Below, in pieces: positions 26,003 through 34,228 of a DNA stretch of 64,000 nt. This stretch comes from an uncultured Alistipes sp. (lineage in GTDB: Bacteria; Bacteroidota; Bacteroidia; Bacteroidales; Rikenellaceae). The notes beneath the pieces were generated by a model, which did no database searches, was not told the origin of the DNA, and worked only from the letters and a program-made list of their open reading frames with translations. Positions within the stretch are counted from its first letter, which is position 1, and every line of letters begins with the position of its first letter. The position numbers were made by a program, and so were the translations under genes. The DNA lies in the NCBI GenBank assembly GCA_900546065.1, contig URBK01000014.1, forward strand, positions 1 to 64,000. Direction: 5' to 3'.

Positions 26003-27316
26003 TTAGTGGTTATGCGTATGTGCCGGTATGGCGTTCGACGCCGAGGCCAGCTTGACGTGTATGGCTCCGCGCGTAACCACGCGCTCGCCATCCTTCAGGC
26101 CCGATGTTATCTCCACGCGCTCGCCGTCGCTCGCGCCTACGGTCACGGCCTGCTTGCGGTAGCAATCCTCATCCAGCTGCACATATACGAAATATACGCC
26201 CTGCTCCTCGGTCAGCGCCTCGACCGGCAGGCTCAACACGCCCTCGCGCTCGGCTGCCAGCAGCCACACCTCTGCGAACGATCCCGCAACCACATCGGCG
26301 GCGTTGTCGAACGAAAAGGTGACGGGAATATATGCCGACGCGTCATCGGCATTGCGGCCGTATGCAACCATGCGTCCGTGCATATCCGCAAGGCGGTGGA
26401 TACGCTCGCCTGAGGCGGCGCGGAAGTTGGCCGTAGCCACACTCCCCAGCTTCGAATAGTAGCGTTCGGGCACATCCACACGCAAATTCAGACGGCGGTT
26501 CTGCGTAACGACAGCCAGCGGCATGCCGACACTCACGTAGTCGCCCTCCTTCACCGCGCAGCTCTTGACATAGCCTGCGGCGGGAGCCTCGACAACGGTG
26601 CCGCCCTCGCCATCCTCGCGGGCGACGGCCTCGTATGCCAGACGCGCCGTCTCGTAACGCTCGGCCGCAGCCTCGTAATCCTTCTGCGAGACGATCCGAT
26701 CCCCGACAAGCGACCGCGCACGCTCATACTCCGCACGTGCCGTCTCGTATGCTATACGGGCGCGCTCGACGGCATCGCCCTCCTGTATGCGCTCCGACGA
26801 GATGGTGAACATCGGCGCGCCCTTGGCCACCTGCGCACCCTCTACCAGCGGTCGCGAGAAGGATACAACGCCCGATACCGATGCCACGACAGCCGTCTCG
26901 TCACCCGGGGCTGGCATCACACGGCCGCTGGCGACGATAACGTCACGGAACGGGCCCGCCGATACGGTCTGCACCTCGACACCTGCCGCCGCAGCCTTGG
27001 CCGCAGGCAGCGAGATCTCTCCCGAGGCAGCCTCGGCATGTGCCGCCTCCTCGCCCGAATGGTCGTGTTCCTCGGCCTCGTGGTTGTGACCGTCATGGCT
27101 CTCCGCCTCATGGCTGTGTCCCTCGTGATCATGACCCTCATGATCATGTGTAGCGTGGTCATGGCCTTCATGGTCATGGCCCTCGGCCTCATGGTCGTGT
27201 ACGGCAGCCGTTTCGGCACTCTGCGAATCGTCGTGAGCATCGCCGGCACCGCCGTTGCCCTGACAGGCCGTCCATGCCGCGCAGCTCAACATAATCAAAA
27301 ACAGTTTTGCTCTCAT
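26003..27316 (-). CDS. Metal-efflux periplasmic adaptor with long His/Asp/Glu-rich N-terminal segment
   Basis: 437-residue membrane-fusion protein of the CzcB/CusB type. A lipoprotein signal peptide (Cys18) is followed by a low-complexity segment in which residues 40-86 contain 17 His, arranged as HDHEGHD-type units. The barrel-sandwich hybrid halves (GVEVQTVSAGPFRDVIVASGRV and VVEAPAAGYVKSCAVKEGDYV) flank a helical hairpin, with beta-barrel and C-terminal domains after. The His-rich arm probably binds metal in the periplasm and feeds the pump; this is inferred. First gene of the adaptor-pump-channel operon. Confidence 0.92.
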   Translation of the reverse strand: MRAKLFLIMLSCAAWTACQGNGGAGDAHDDSQSAETAAVHDHEAEGHDHEGHDHATHDHEGHDHEGHSHEAESHDGHNHEAEEHDHSGEEAAHAEAASGEISLPAAKAAAAGVEVQTVSAGPFRDVIVASGRVMPAPGDETAVVASVSGVVSFSRPLVEGAQVAKGAPMFTISSERIQEGDAVERARIAYETARAEYERARSLVGDRIVSQKDYEAAAERYETARLAYEAVAREDGEGGTVVEAPAAGYVKSCAVKEGDYVSVGMPLAVVTQNRRLNLRVDVPERYYSKLGSVATANFRAASGERIHRLADMHGRMVAYGRNADDASAYIPVTFSFDNAADVVAGSFAEVWLLAAEREGVLSLPVEALTEEQGVYFVYVQLDEDCYRKQAVTVGASDGERVEITSGLKDGERVVTRGAIHVKLASASNAIPAHTHNH

Positions 27317-27353
27317 ATTGGATTATTTTATCGTTTCTTTCGTCCAAACGCCG

Positions 27354-27361
27354 TAAAGGTA
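27354..27361 (-). promoter_or_regulatory. -7-like element of the metal-efflux operon
   Basis: Minus strand TACCTTTA, one mismatch to consensus, about 38 bp before the adaptor ATG. No well-spaced TTG. Confidence 0.4.
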
Positions 27362-27373
27362 AGCCAAAATCGG

Positions 27374-27388
27374 TGCAACCGAGTTGCA
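27374..27388. promoter_or_regulatory. Perfect palindrome upstream of the metal-efflux operon
   Basis: TGCAACCGAGTTGCA, a 6-3-6 dyad, lies where the -33 region of the efflux promoter would be. Candidate operator for the Fur-family regulator encoded just upstream. Confidence 0.4.
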
Positions 27389-27529
27389 AACAGCACTTGC
27401 GGCAACGACCTTGACGGCCGCCGCAACGATACTCGAAAAGATATGATCAGGCTGTCGGCAGGCAGATCCCCCCCCCGACGTGAAACGATATGTGTGATAT
27501 GTGATTATGGATTTGCTACAAAAAAGGGA

Positions 27530-28000
27530 TTACTCACCCGCAACGGTGCCCGCAGCCGAACACTTGTCGCAGATGCCCTTGACGATATAGTTTATCGAGT
27601 GGGTGACGAACCCCGCAGGCAGATCCACAACGGGCACGCCGATGGTCTTCAGACAGAACGTACGGTGGCACACCTCGCAATAGAAATGGGTATGCATGTC
27701 GGCCACCGAGCAGTCGTCATGGCTGTCGCACGCCTCATACTTGACCGAGCCGCTGCCGTCGTCGATGGCGTGGACGACATGGTGTTTGACAAAGAGGCCG
27801 AGCGTACGGAAGACGCTCGAACGGTCGACCGTACCGAGTATGGCCTCGATATCAGCCAGCGAGACGGCACGCTGCGCCGAGAGGATCGCCTCCATGACCA
27901 ACACGCGGTTGGCGGTAGGTTTCACCCCGCGGCGTTCGAGTCTTGCCTCCGACTCGCGGCGGCCCGACACATGTATGTTATCCATATTGTCCGTCTCCAT
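27530..28000 (-). CDS. Fur-family metalloregulator
   Basis: About 156 residues from METDNMDN. The winged HTH (RGVKPTANRVLVMEAILSAQRAVSLADIEAIL..DRSSVFRTLGLF) is followed by a dimerisation/metal domain. Two Cys pairs form the structural zinc site (CEVCHRTFC and CDKC), and His/Asp/Cys-rich segments (CDSHDDCS, HTHFYC) resemble regulatory sites. It lies directly upstream of the metal-efflux operon on the same strand, separated by 213 bp containing a palindrome, so it probably controls that operon in a Zur-like or related manner. A start at 28042 is possible but has weaker support. Confidence 0.85.
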   Translation of the reverse strand: METDNMDNIHVSGRRESEARLERRGVKPTANRVLVMEAILSAQRAVSLADIEAILGTVDRSSVFRTLGLFVKHHVVHAIDDGSGSVKYEACDSHDDCSVADMHTHFYCEVCHRTFCLKTIGVPVVDLPAGFVTHSINYIVKGICDKCSAAGTVAGE

Positions 28001-28368
28001 AATCCGTATGCATATATCTTGCAATGCCACCCCCTGCGGCACGCCATCAAAGGCTCCGCGTTATTTGCCCTTAGCGGCATTTGTGCGCGGAAGGCAGCAA
28101 AGGGTTCTACAAATGTAACACTTTCCCGAAGAAAAACCCCGCTTGGACGCCTCTTTTACATATTAATTCGTTCAATTTAACGCTGCGCGGGCGACAAAAG
28201 TACCGTAAGACACACCGCAACGCCTTCGCCGCGAAAAACAATGTACGAAAATTTGCCCGTCCGCATACATATTTCTACTTTTGTGCCGCGGCGTCGACGC
28301 AACCGTCTCGCCAAAAGGCTATTCGGACACACCCCGACACCGCAAACCGACACCACCATATTTGAACC
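28001..28368. other. Divergent intergenic region fur-like/DUF418
   Basis: 368 bp without a gene. It holds a minus-strand -7 element TACATTTG (plus 28110-28117) for the Fur-family gene, a second minus-strand TACTTTTG (28195-28202) without a clear -33, and a full plus-strand promoter for the DUF418 gene at 28253-28283. Confidence 0.55.
28253..28283 (+). promoter_or_regulatory. DUF418 gene promoter
   Basis: TTG (28253-28255), 20 bp, TACTTTTG (28276-28283): full match. Leader about 80 nt. Confidence 0.75.
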
Positions 28369-29535
28369 ATGGAACAACACGCCGTAAAACGACATTCGCG
28401 AATCGACGTAGCCGACGTTCTGCGCGGCTTCGCCGTGATGGGCATCGTGCTGCTGCACACCATCGAGCACTACAACTTCTACTCCTTCCCCGACACCTCG
28501 CAGCAATGCACGCTGCTCAACTTCACCGACAAGGCCATCTGGGACGGGCTCTTCTTCACCTTCGGCGGCAAGGCCTACGCCATCTTCGCCCTGCTCTTCG
28601 GATTCAGTTTCTTCATTCAGGACGACAACCAACGCCTCCAAGGACGCGATTTCAGACTCAGGTTCTGCTGGCGGCTGGTGCTGCTCTTCGTGCTGGGAAA
28701 CATCAACGCCATATTCTTCACGGCCGAAGTGCTCGTATTGTTCTCCCTCGTGGGGTTCGTGCTGGTAGCCACATGCCGCATGTCGGACCGCACGGTATTC
28801 ATCATAGCCACCGTCTGCCTGCTGCAGCCGCTGCACTGGATATATCTCATCCTCGCGGCCGCAGACCCGGCATTCACCCTGCCCAATATCCCCACCGCCG
28901 AACTGTGGAGCGCGACCACGGCCGCACAGAACCAGACGTCGTTCCTCGAAATGGTACGCGTGAACCTCGTGCAGGGACAGCTCGCAAGCCTCGCATGGGC
29001 GTGGGACAACGCCCGCTTCTTCCAGACGGCCGCACTCTTCATGTACGGCATGCTCATCGGCCGCCGCGGCCTCTTCACCGAGCAGAAGGCCGACTTCTGG
29101 CTCAAGGTGCTGGCATGGTCGCTCGTGGCATTCTTTCCACTCTACGGCCTTTCGGACATGCTGCCCGACTACATCCGCTCGCAGGCCGCACTCTCGTCGC
29201 TGCAGCTGATCGTCTCGTCGCTGCACAAGTGCGCCTTCATGTTCATACTCGTCTCGGGCATCATACTCATATACTACCGTTCGAATCTCCGCGCGTTCAT
29301 GTCGAAGATATCGCCATACGGGCGCATGAGCCTCACGAACTACATCACACAGAGCATCATCGGTTCGGCCATCTTCTACCACTGGGGTCTCGGACTTCAG
29401 GCCACCACCACGCAGAGTCTGGCCATAGGCGTGGTTATATTCATCGTACAGCTCACCTTCTGCCGCTACTGGATGCGCTCACACAAACACGGCCCGCTGG
29501 AGTATCTATGGAAACGGGCTACGTGGCTCAAATAA
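28369..29535 (+). CDS. DUF418 (YeiB-like) integral membrane protein
   Basis: 388 residues with about ten membrane segments. N-terminal RIDVADVLRGFAVMGIVLLHTIEH is the DUF1624/YeiB-type start, related to the acyltransferase-3 fold. C-terminal YGRMSLTNYITQSIIGSAIFY and the closing HKHGPLEYLWKRATW are the DUF418 signature. The function of the family is not established; transport or acyl modification has been suggested for relatives. It is monocistronic between a promoter and a hairpin. Confidence 0.88.
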   Translation: MEQHAVKRHSRIDVADVLRGFAVMGIVLLHTIEHYNFYSFPDTSQQCTLLNFTDKAIWDGLFFTFGGKAYAIFALLFGFSFFIQDDNQRLQGRDFRLRFCWRLVLLFVLGNINAIFFTAEVLVLFSLVGFVLVATCRMSDRTVFIIATVCLLQPLHWIYLILAAADPAFTLPNIPTAELWSATTAAQNQTSFLEMVRVNLVQGQLASLAWAWDNARFFQTAALFMYGMLIGRRGLFTEQKADFWLKVLAWSLVAFFPLYGLSDMLPDYIRSQAALSSLQLIVSSLHKCAFMFILVSGIILIYYRSNLRAFMSKISPYGRMSLTNYITQSIIGSAIFYHWGLGLQATTTQSLAIGVVIFIVQLTFCRYWMRSHKHGPLEYLWKRATWLK

Positions 29536-29552
29536 CACCCTTCACGCAACAA

Positions 29553-29585
29553 ACGCCCCGACGATCTGACCGATCATCGGGGCGT
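29553..29585 (-). terminator. Hairpin between DUF418 and Fe-S protein genes
   Basis: 14-bp stem ACGCCCCGACGATC/GATCATCGGGGCGT with one mismatch. On the minus strand it is followed by TTGTTGCG; on the plus strand no U-tract. Probably mainly serves the minus-strand Fe-S operon. Confidence 0.55.
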
Positions 29586-29606
29586 CCTCATTCCGACACT
29601 TGTCCT

Positions 29607-31259
29607 CTACGCCTCGCCTGCTTCGCGACGGCGGCCATGCCCGCGACCGTATCCTTGGCCCTGTCCTTGCCCATGTCCTTGTCCACGACCTTGTCCATGT
29701 CCCCGCTCTCCGCCTCCGGAATCGAGGTCATCGTGGACGGCATATCCTTCGACATGTATTGCGCTCAAGGGCGAGGCGGGACATACATACTCGCAGCGGC
29801 CGCAACCGATGCACAACGCCCTCTCCACTTCGGGATAAAGGCGTCCGTCCGCCGACGGGACCATACGTATGGCCTCGGCGGGACAGTGGTCGGCGCAGTT
29901 GCCGCACTCCACACCGTCCGTATGCACCACACACAGTCCTCTCCGGAATACCGCATGGCCGATGAACGTCTCTTTCTTTTGTTCCTTGTTCAGAGGCAGA
30001 ATCGCCCCCGTGGGGCACACATCGCCGCAGAGGGTGCATTCATAGAGACAGTAACCCTTGTCGAAGCGCATGACGGGGTGCATCACACCCTCAAGCCCGT
30101 ACTCCATAACCGCAGGCTGAAGCACATGTCCCGGGCACTTGCTCACACACAGATGGCACGACGTACACTTCGCATGCAGGTGTTCGAGGCTCACCGATCC
30201 GGCGGGGGCCACGGGATGACGGCGTTCGTACGGCCTTTTCACGCGCGCCACCGTCGCAAACGAATTCTGCACCGCCTGCGCCTTCACCTCGGGCAGCGAC
30301 GCCGCAGCCACGGCCACCGCCGTAAGGAATCTGCGGCGCGACTCGTCCACCACCTCCGACCGCTTCTCAGATACATCCGACACATCTTCTGTCGATACTG
30401 CTCCGTTTCCAGCCGCGGCACCCGACACGGGCGTATAGGATATTGCACCGTGGGGACACGCATCCAGACAGTCGAAGCATACGACACAGCGCGTCACATC
30501 TATCGTATGCGACTTGGGATCTATGCATGAGCCCTTGCATTTGCGGGCGCAGACGCCACACGAGACACAGCGGTCGGTATCTATCCGCATACGCAGCAGC
30601 GATGCACGCGACACCTCCCCCAGAAGCGTCCCGACGGGACAGAACGAATTGCAGTATGCGCGGCCGCCGCGCCATGCCGAGATGACGACAATGACCAGCA
30701 TAATCAGCGCGATTGCGGCACTCACCCACGACACCGAGACCGTCTCCCGGGCAAACGAATCGCCCGCCACGGCCGCAAGAAAGTTGTTGCAGCCCTGCGC
30801 CAGAGGCCGCAGCCCGTCATATATTATGCGTCCGAATATGCCGTAGGGATCGACCAGAGCCACCGCCGCACCTACGCCCGCGGCAATAAGTATTACCGTC
30901 AGCGCCAGCACGCCGTAACGCATCCACCGACGCGGCTTGCGGTACGAGAAACGCATGGCGGCACGTTTCGACGCCACCTTCGCCGCCACATTGACCCCGT
31001 CCTGCAACACCCCGAGAGGGCACAGAACAGAACAGTATATGCGGCCGAATAACAGTGTCAGGGCCGCGAGCGCCACCAGCGGCACCACGCTCACGGCCAT
31101 GACCGCGGGCACGACCTGCCACCGCGCCAGCGGCGAGGCGATGCTCCGCAGCGGGCTCATCGACGTATCGCCGCCCCAATCGACAAACAATACGGCCAGC
31201 AGGGCGAAAACGGCCGCCGCGGCCGACATGCGCAATATTCTAAACAGGTTTGTCTTCAT
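29607..31259 (-). CDS. NapH/NapG-like fused membrane polyferredoxin with Gly/Gln/His-rich tail
   Basis: 550 residues. The N-terminal half is NapH/CcoG-like: four or so membrane helices with two CxxxCP motifs (YCSVLCPLG, YCNSFCPVG), then two 4Fe-4S binding motifs (CVSCGVCARKC, CVVCFDCLDACP). The middle carries an internal twin-arginine-like sequence (ESRRRFLTAVAVAAA) like a fused NapG-type signal. Further 4Fe-4S motifs follow (CTSCHLCVSKCP, CTLCGDVCP, CGNCADHCP, CIGCGRCEYVCP). The last 30 or so residues are a Gly/Gln/His/Arg repeat (GHGQGRGQGHGQG). It probably shuttles electrons from the quinone pool to a periplasmic or membrane acceptor. The partner is unknown; the Fe-S aldo/keto reductase gene lies 18 bp upstream. 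Confidence 0.85.
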   Translation of the reverse strand: MKTNLFRILRMSAAAAVFALLAVLFVDWGGDTSMSPLRSIASPLARWQVVPAVMAVSVVPLVALAALTLLFGRIYCSVLCPLGVLQDGVNVAAKVASKRAAMRFSYRKPRRWMRYGVLALTVILIAAGVGAAVALVDPYGIFGRIIYDGLRPLAQGCNNFLAAVAGDSFARETVSVSWVSAAIALIMLVIVVISAWRGGRAYCNSFCPVGTLLGEVSRASLLRMRIDTDRCVSCGVCARKCKGSCIDPKSHTIDVTRCVVCFDCLDACPHGAISYTPVSGAAAGNGAVSTEDVSDVSEKRSEVVDESRRRFLTAVAVAAASLPEVKAQAVQNSFATVARVKRPYERRHPVAPAGSVSLEHLHAKCTSCHLCVSKCPGHVLQPAVMEYGLEGVMHPVMRFDKGYCLYECTLCGDVCPTGAILPLNKEQKKETFIGHAVFRRGLCVVHTDGVECGNCADHCPAEAIRMVPSADGRLYPEVERALCIGCGRCEYVCPASPLSAIHVEGYAVHDDLDSGGGERGHGQGRGQGHGQGQGQGYGRGHGRRREAGEA

Positions 31260-31277
31260 CCTTACAACGGTTTGCGG

Positions 31278-32663
31278 TTAACCCATACGCAGCGCCTCTA
31301 TAAGCTCCTCCACGCGGTCTATCTGTCGCGGAATATCCAGTCCCTGCGGGCATTTGGGCGAGCATTCGTTACAACCGATGCAGTGTTCGGCGCGGCTGCG
31401 TTCGGCAACGGTATTGCGATAGCGGTTCAACATACGGCGACGGCGACGGCGGTACTCCTCGTCGTGCGCACCCGACGGATCGGGCAGCAGCTGCTCGTCC
31501 GAACAGCGGTTGTAGACACGGAATATGCCCGCAATATCGACCCCGTACGGGCACGGCATACAGTAGAAACAGTCGGTGCAGTCGATACGCGTATTGTTGC
31601 GGTAGATGTCGGCCGCACGCTGCAACAACTCGAGGCGCTCCTCCGAAAGGGGTTCGAATCCGGTCATCGTGGCGCAGTTCTCCACGACGTGCTCCATGCG
31701 TGTCATGCCGCTCAGCACGGTAAGCACATAGGGATACGAGGCACAGAACTTCAAGGCCCATGCCGCCGGCGTAAGCGACGCGTCGGCCGACGCAAGCAGC
31801 GACCGCACACTTGCCGGAAGGTCTATAAGCGCGCCACCGCGTATGGGCTCCATGACTATGACGGGGATCTTGCGCTCGGCCAGCATCGTATATAACCGCT
31901 CGGCCTGCAGCTTGCGGTCACGCCAGTCGAGCCAGTTCATCTGTATCTGTACGAAGTCCCACTCCACGGGCTGCGACAACAGCCACTCGAAGAGTGCCAT
32001 ATCGCCGTGGAACGAGAATCCGAGGTTGCGGATGCGCCCCTCGGCCTTCAACTCCAGAAGGTAATCCAACACCCCCTCGTTGATATAGAGGTTCTGGAAG
32101 ACATACTGACGGCTGATGCTGTGGCAGAGATAATAGTCGAAATACTCCACGCCGCAACGCTCGAGCTGCGTCGAGAATATCTCCTTGGCCTCCTCCAGCG
32201 TCTTGGCCGTGGGCGGCATCTTGTCCGCCAGAAAGAAACTCTCACGCGGGTAACGCTTCAGGGCCTTGCCCACCATCTCCTCCGACTTGCCGCCGTGATA
32301 CATCCACGCCGTATCGAAGTAGTTGACGCCGTGCGCATAGGCGTAGTCCAGCATCTCCAGCGTAGGCTCCTCGTCGATGGTACCCGTATAACGGTCTCCG
32401 CCGACCGTCGGGAAACGCATGCACCCGAAACCCAGAAGCGACACCTCGTCGCCGTTGCGCATGTTGCGGCGCAGCGTGACGCGCCCCCCGGCCGCAGGCG
32501 CGGCCGGAACCTCCGTCTGCGGCTTACGCTCCGACGAGCAGGCCGCAAGCCCCAACGTTCCCGCCACCACACCTGCAGCGATGCTGCGCAGAGCCTCCTC
32601 GCGCGTCATCCGACGCCTCAAGAGGCCGTCATATATGTTATTTATGTTCTTCCTGTCCGACAT
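31278..32663 (-). CDS. Exported aldo/keto reductase with C-terminal 4Fe-4S domain
   Basis: 461 residues. The N-terminus LLRRRMTREEALRSIAAGVVAGTLGLAAC looks like a twin-arginine-type signal with a lipobox (LAAC), so the protein is probably exported folded. The central TIM barrel is an aldo/keto reductase with GFGCMRFPTVGG, YFDTAWMYHGGKSEE (catalytic Tyr) and ADKMPP (catalytic Lys). The C-terminus has CTDCFYCMPCPYGVDI and CIGCNECSPKCPQGLDI ferredoxin-like motifs. The substrate is unknown. The neighbouring polyferredoxin may be its electron partner (inferred). Confidence 0.9.
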   Translation of the reverse strand: MSDRKNINNIYDGLLRRRMTREEALRSIAAGVVAGTLGLAACSSERKPQTEVPAAPAAGGRVTLRRNMRNGDEVSLLGFGCMRFPTVGGDRYTGTIDEEPTLEMLDYAYAHGVNYFDTAWMYHGGKSEEMVGKALKRYPRESFFLADKMPPTAKTLEEAKEIFSTQLERCGVEYFDYYLCHSISRQYVFQNLYINEGVLDYLLELKAEGRIRNLGFSFHGDMALFEWLLSQPVEWDFVQIQMNWLDWRDRKLQAERLYTMLAERKIPVIVMEPIRGGALIDLPASVRSLLASADASLTPAAWALKFCASYPYVLTVLSGMTRMEHVVENCATMTGFEPLSEERLELLQRAADIYRNNTRIDCTDCFYCMPCPYGVDIAGIFRVYNRCSDEQLLPDPSGAHDEEYRRRRRRMLNRYRNTVAERSRAEHCIGCNECSPKCPQGLDIPRQIDRVEELIEALRMG

Positions 32664-32704
32664 ATTCCGTCCTTATCACACTTTTCGGGCGCAGAGTCCG
32701 CACA

Positions 32705-33511
32705 TTACTTTCGGGCCGCCTCACGCTCGCGCACGAAACGCAGCAGCAGCGGATAGCCCGGCCCGCACATATCGTGTCCGTAGCCGTCGAATTCGTATAG
32801 TGTCACATCCTTGTGTCCCGCCAACAGAAGCATGCGGCGGAAATAGGCATTCTCCTCGTAGCGGCCCAGCATCTCCATCTCGCGGTCACCCGAGAGTATC
32901 AGCATCGGGGGCGCGTCACCGCGCACGTGGTAGAGCGGAGCGAGACTGTCAACCACGGGCTGGCGGTCCGATATGCCGCGCACACGCCGCTCCTCGAAGT
33001 GGGTTATGACCTGCCCGCTGAAGGGTATGACCCCCTTTATACTGTTGGCATCCACGCCGTAACGTTTCAGGCGGCTCTTGTCGAGCGAGACCATATCAAC
33101 CAGATACCCTCCGGCCGAGTGCCCCGCAAGATATATGCGTTCGGGGCTGCCGCCATACATCGATATGTTGCCGAAGACCCACGCCACAGCCGCCGCAGCA
33201 TCATCCACGATATCCGTCACGGCCGCACGCGGCGAGAGACGGTAACCGACACCTACCACAACGACATTGCCGTCCAGCAACTCGCGCGGAATATCCTTGT
33301 TGCCGCCCGTCAGGCCGCCGCCATGAAACCATACGATGACGGGAGCGTCGTGCGCCCCCACGGGCGCAGCCACATCGAGCCGGCAACGCTCGGCGACATA
33401 TTCGTCACCCGACTTGTAGTTTATGTCGCGCTTGAACGTATAGTCGGCCGCATGCGCCGCCGCCACGCTCAACACCGCCGCAAACACGGCCACAATCTTC
33501 TTTACATTCAT
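32705..33511 (-). CDS. Secreted alpha/beta-hydrolase esterase
   Basis: 268 residues with a signal peptide (ending AHAA). Oxyanion motif VIVWFHGGGLTGG, nucleophile elbow GHSAGG (Ser), acid Asp in MLILSGDRE, and base His in YEFDGYGHDM complete a carboxylesterase/BD-FAE-like triad. It is likely a periplasmic or secreted esterase acting on small acyl or carbohydrate esters. It sits 41 bp upstream of the aldo/keto reductase gene on the same strand. Confidence 0.88.
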   Translation of the reverse strand: MNVKKIVAVFAAVLSVAAAHAADYTFKRDINYKSGDEYVAERCRLDVAAPVGAHDAPVIVWFHGGGLTGGNKDIPRELLDGNVVVVGVGYRLSPRAAVTDIVDDAAAAVAWVFGNISMYGGSPERIYLAGHSAGGYLVDMVSLDKSRLKRYGVDANSIKGVIPFSGQVITHFEERRVRGISDRQPVVDSLAPLYHVRGDAPPMLILSGDREMEMLGRYEENAYFRRMLLLAGHKDVTLYEFDGYGHDMCGPGYPLLLRFVREREAARK

Positions 33512-33550
33512 ATTACATTTTTATACTATCCATCCGACAAGTCTTGTCCT

Positions 33551-34228
33551 TTATGCCTTGCGCAGCGCCTCGACAAATTCGGGGCGCAGTCTCCAGAGCG
33601 GCTCCGTCGCAAACCACAGCTCGCGCGCCTCGGCCTGCGCCGAGGGGTGCTCGCCGCGGATCTCGGCCACGAACTCCTCCGAGGCGGGATGCTCCGCCGC
33701 AACGAACTCGTCATACCACGCCTTATGCCGTGTACGCAGCGTCCGCAGCGCGTCACGGTCGATGCCGCCGCAGCGGCAGAAGCCGCACCACAGCGTAAGA
33801 AGTGAGTATTCGGGACTCTTCATCGGCACATCGAACATCGCATCATCGAAACAATCCCACTCCTCCAGTACGGGATAACAGAAGGCCAGCATCACGACGG
33901 CTTCCAGACGATCCTCCTCGTCGCAATCCGTCAGCCGCTCCCATATCGCCACGGCCATCTCGACGTCGCCGACCGAGAGATGATCCGCCGCCGAGGCATA
34001 GAGCAACTCCATTGCGGCACGCGCCTCCCCGTCCTCCCAATCCAGACGGGCATCGTCGTCGAGTCCCTCGATGAGGCGTTGCACCGCCTCGAAACGCATG
34101 CGGCACGCCTCTTCGCGGCGGCCTTCGCGTTCGCACTCGGCGGCCATGCGCAGCGTCCGCGCGAAGCCGCCGCCGCTCAGGCGCAGCAGCCCCGAAGCCG
34201 AAGGTCTAACCGAGAAACTTCCCATCAC
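33551..34228 (-). CDS. Hypothetical helical-repeat (TPR-like) protein
   Basis: 225 residues, no signal peptide, mostly alpha-helical. Regular Ala/Leu/Glu/Trp helices (AAECEREGRREEACRMRFEA, SVGDVEMAVAIWERLTDC) suggest degenerate TPR units. Its start overlaps the end of cstA by 23 bp, so it is translationally linked to that gene. I do not recognise a named family. Confidence 0.65.
   Translation of the reverse strand: MMGSFSVRPSASGLLRLSGGGFARTLRMAAECEREGRREEACRMRFEAVQRLIEGLDDDARLDWEDGEARAAMELLYASAADHLSVGDVEMAVAIWERLTDCDEEDRLEAVVMLAFCYPVLEEWDCFDDAMFDVPMKSPEYSLLTLWCGFCRCGGIDRDALRTLRTRHKAWYDEFVAAEHPASEEFVAEIRGEHPSAQAEARELWFATEPLWRLRPEFVEALRKA

Noticed and set aside
27038..28180. A Met/Val/Leu-rich plus-strand frame resembling a membrane protein
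   Set aside because: Its hydrophobic start is the complement of the His-codon repeat of the efflux adaptor (CAC/CAT read antisense gives Val/Met), and the rest is antisense to the Fur-family gene.
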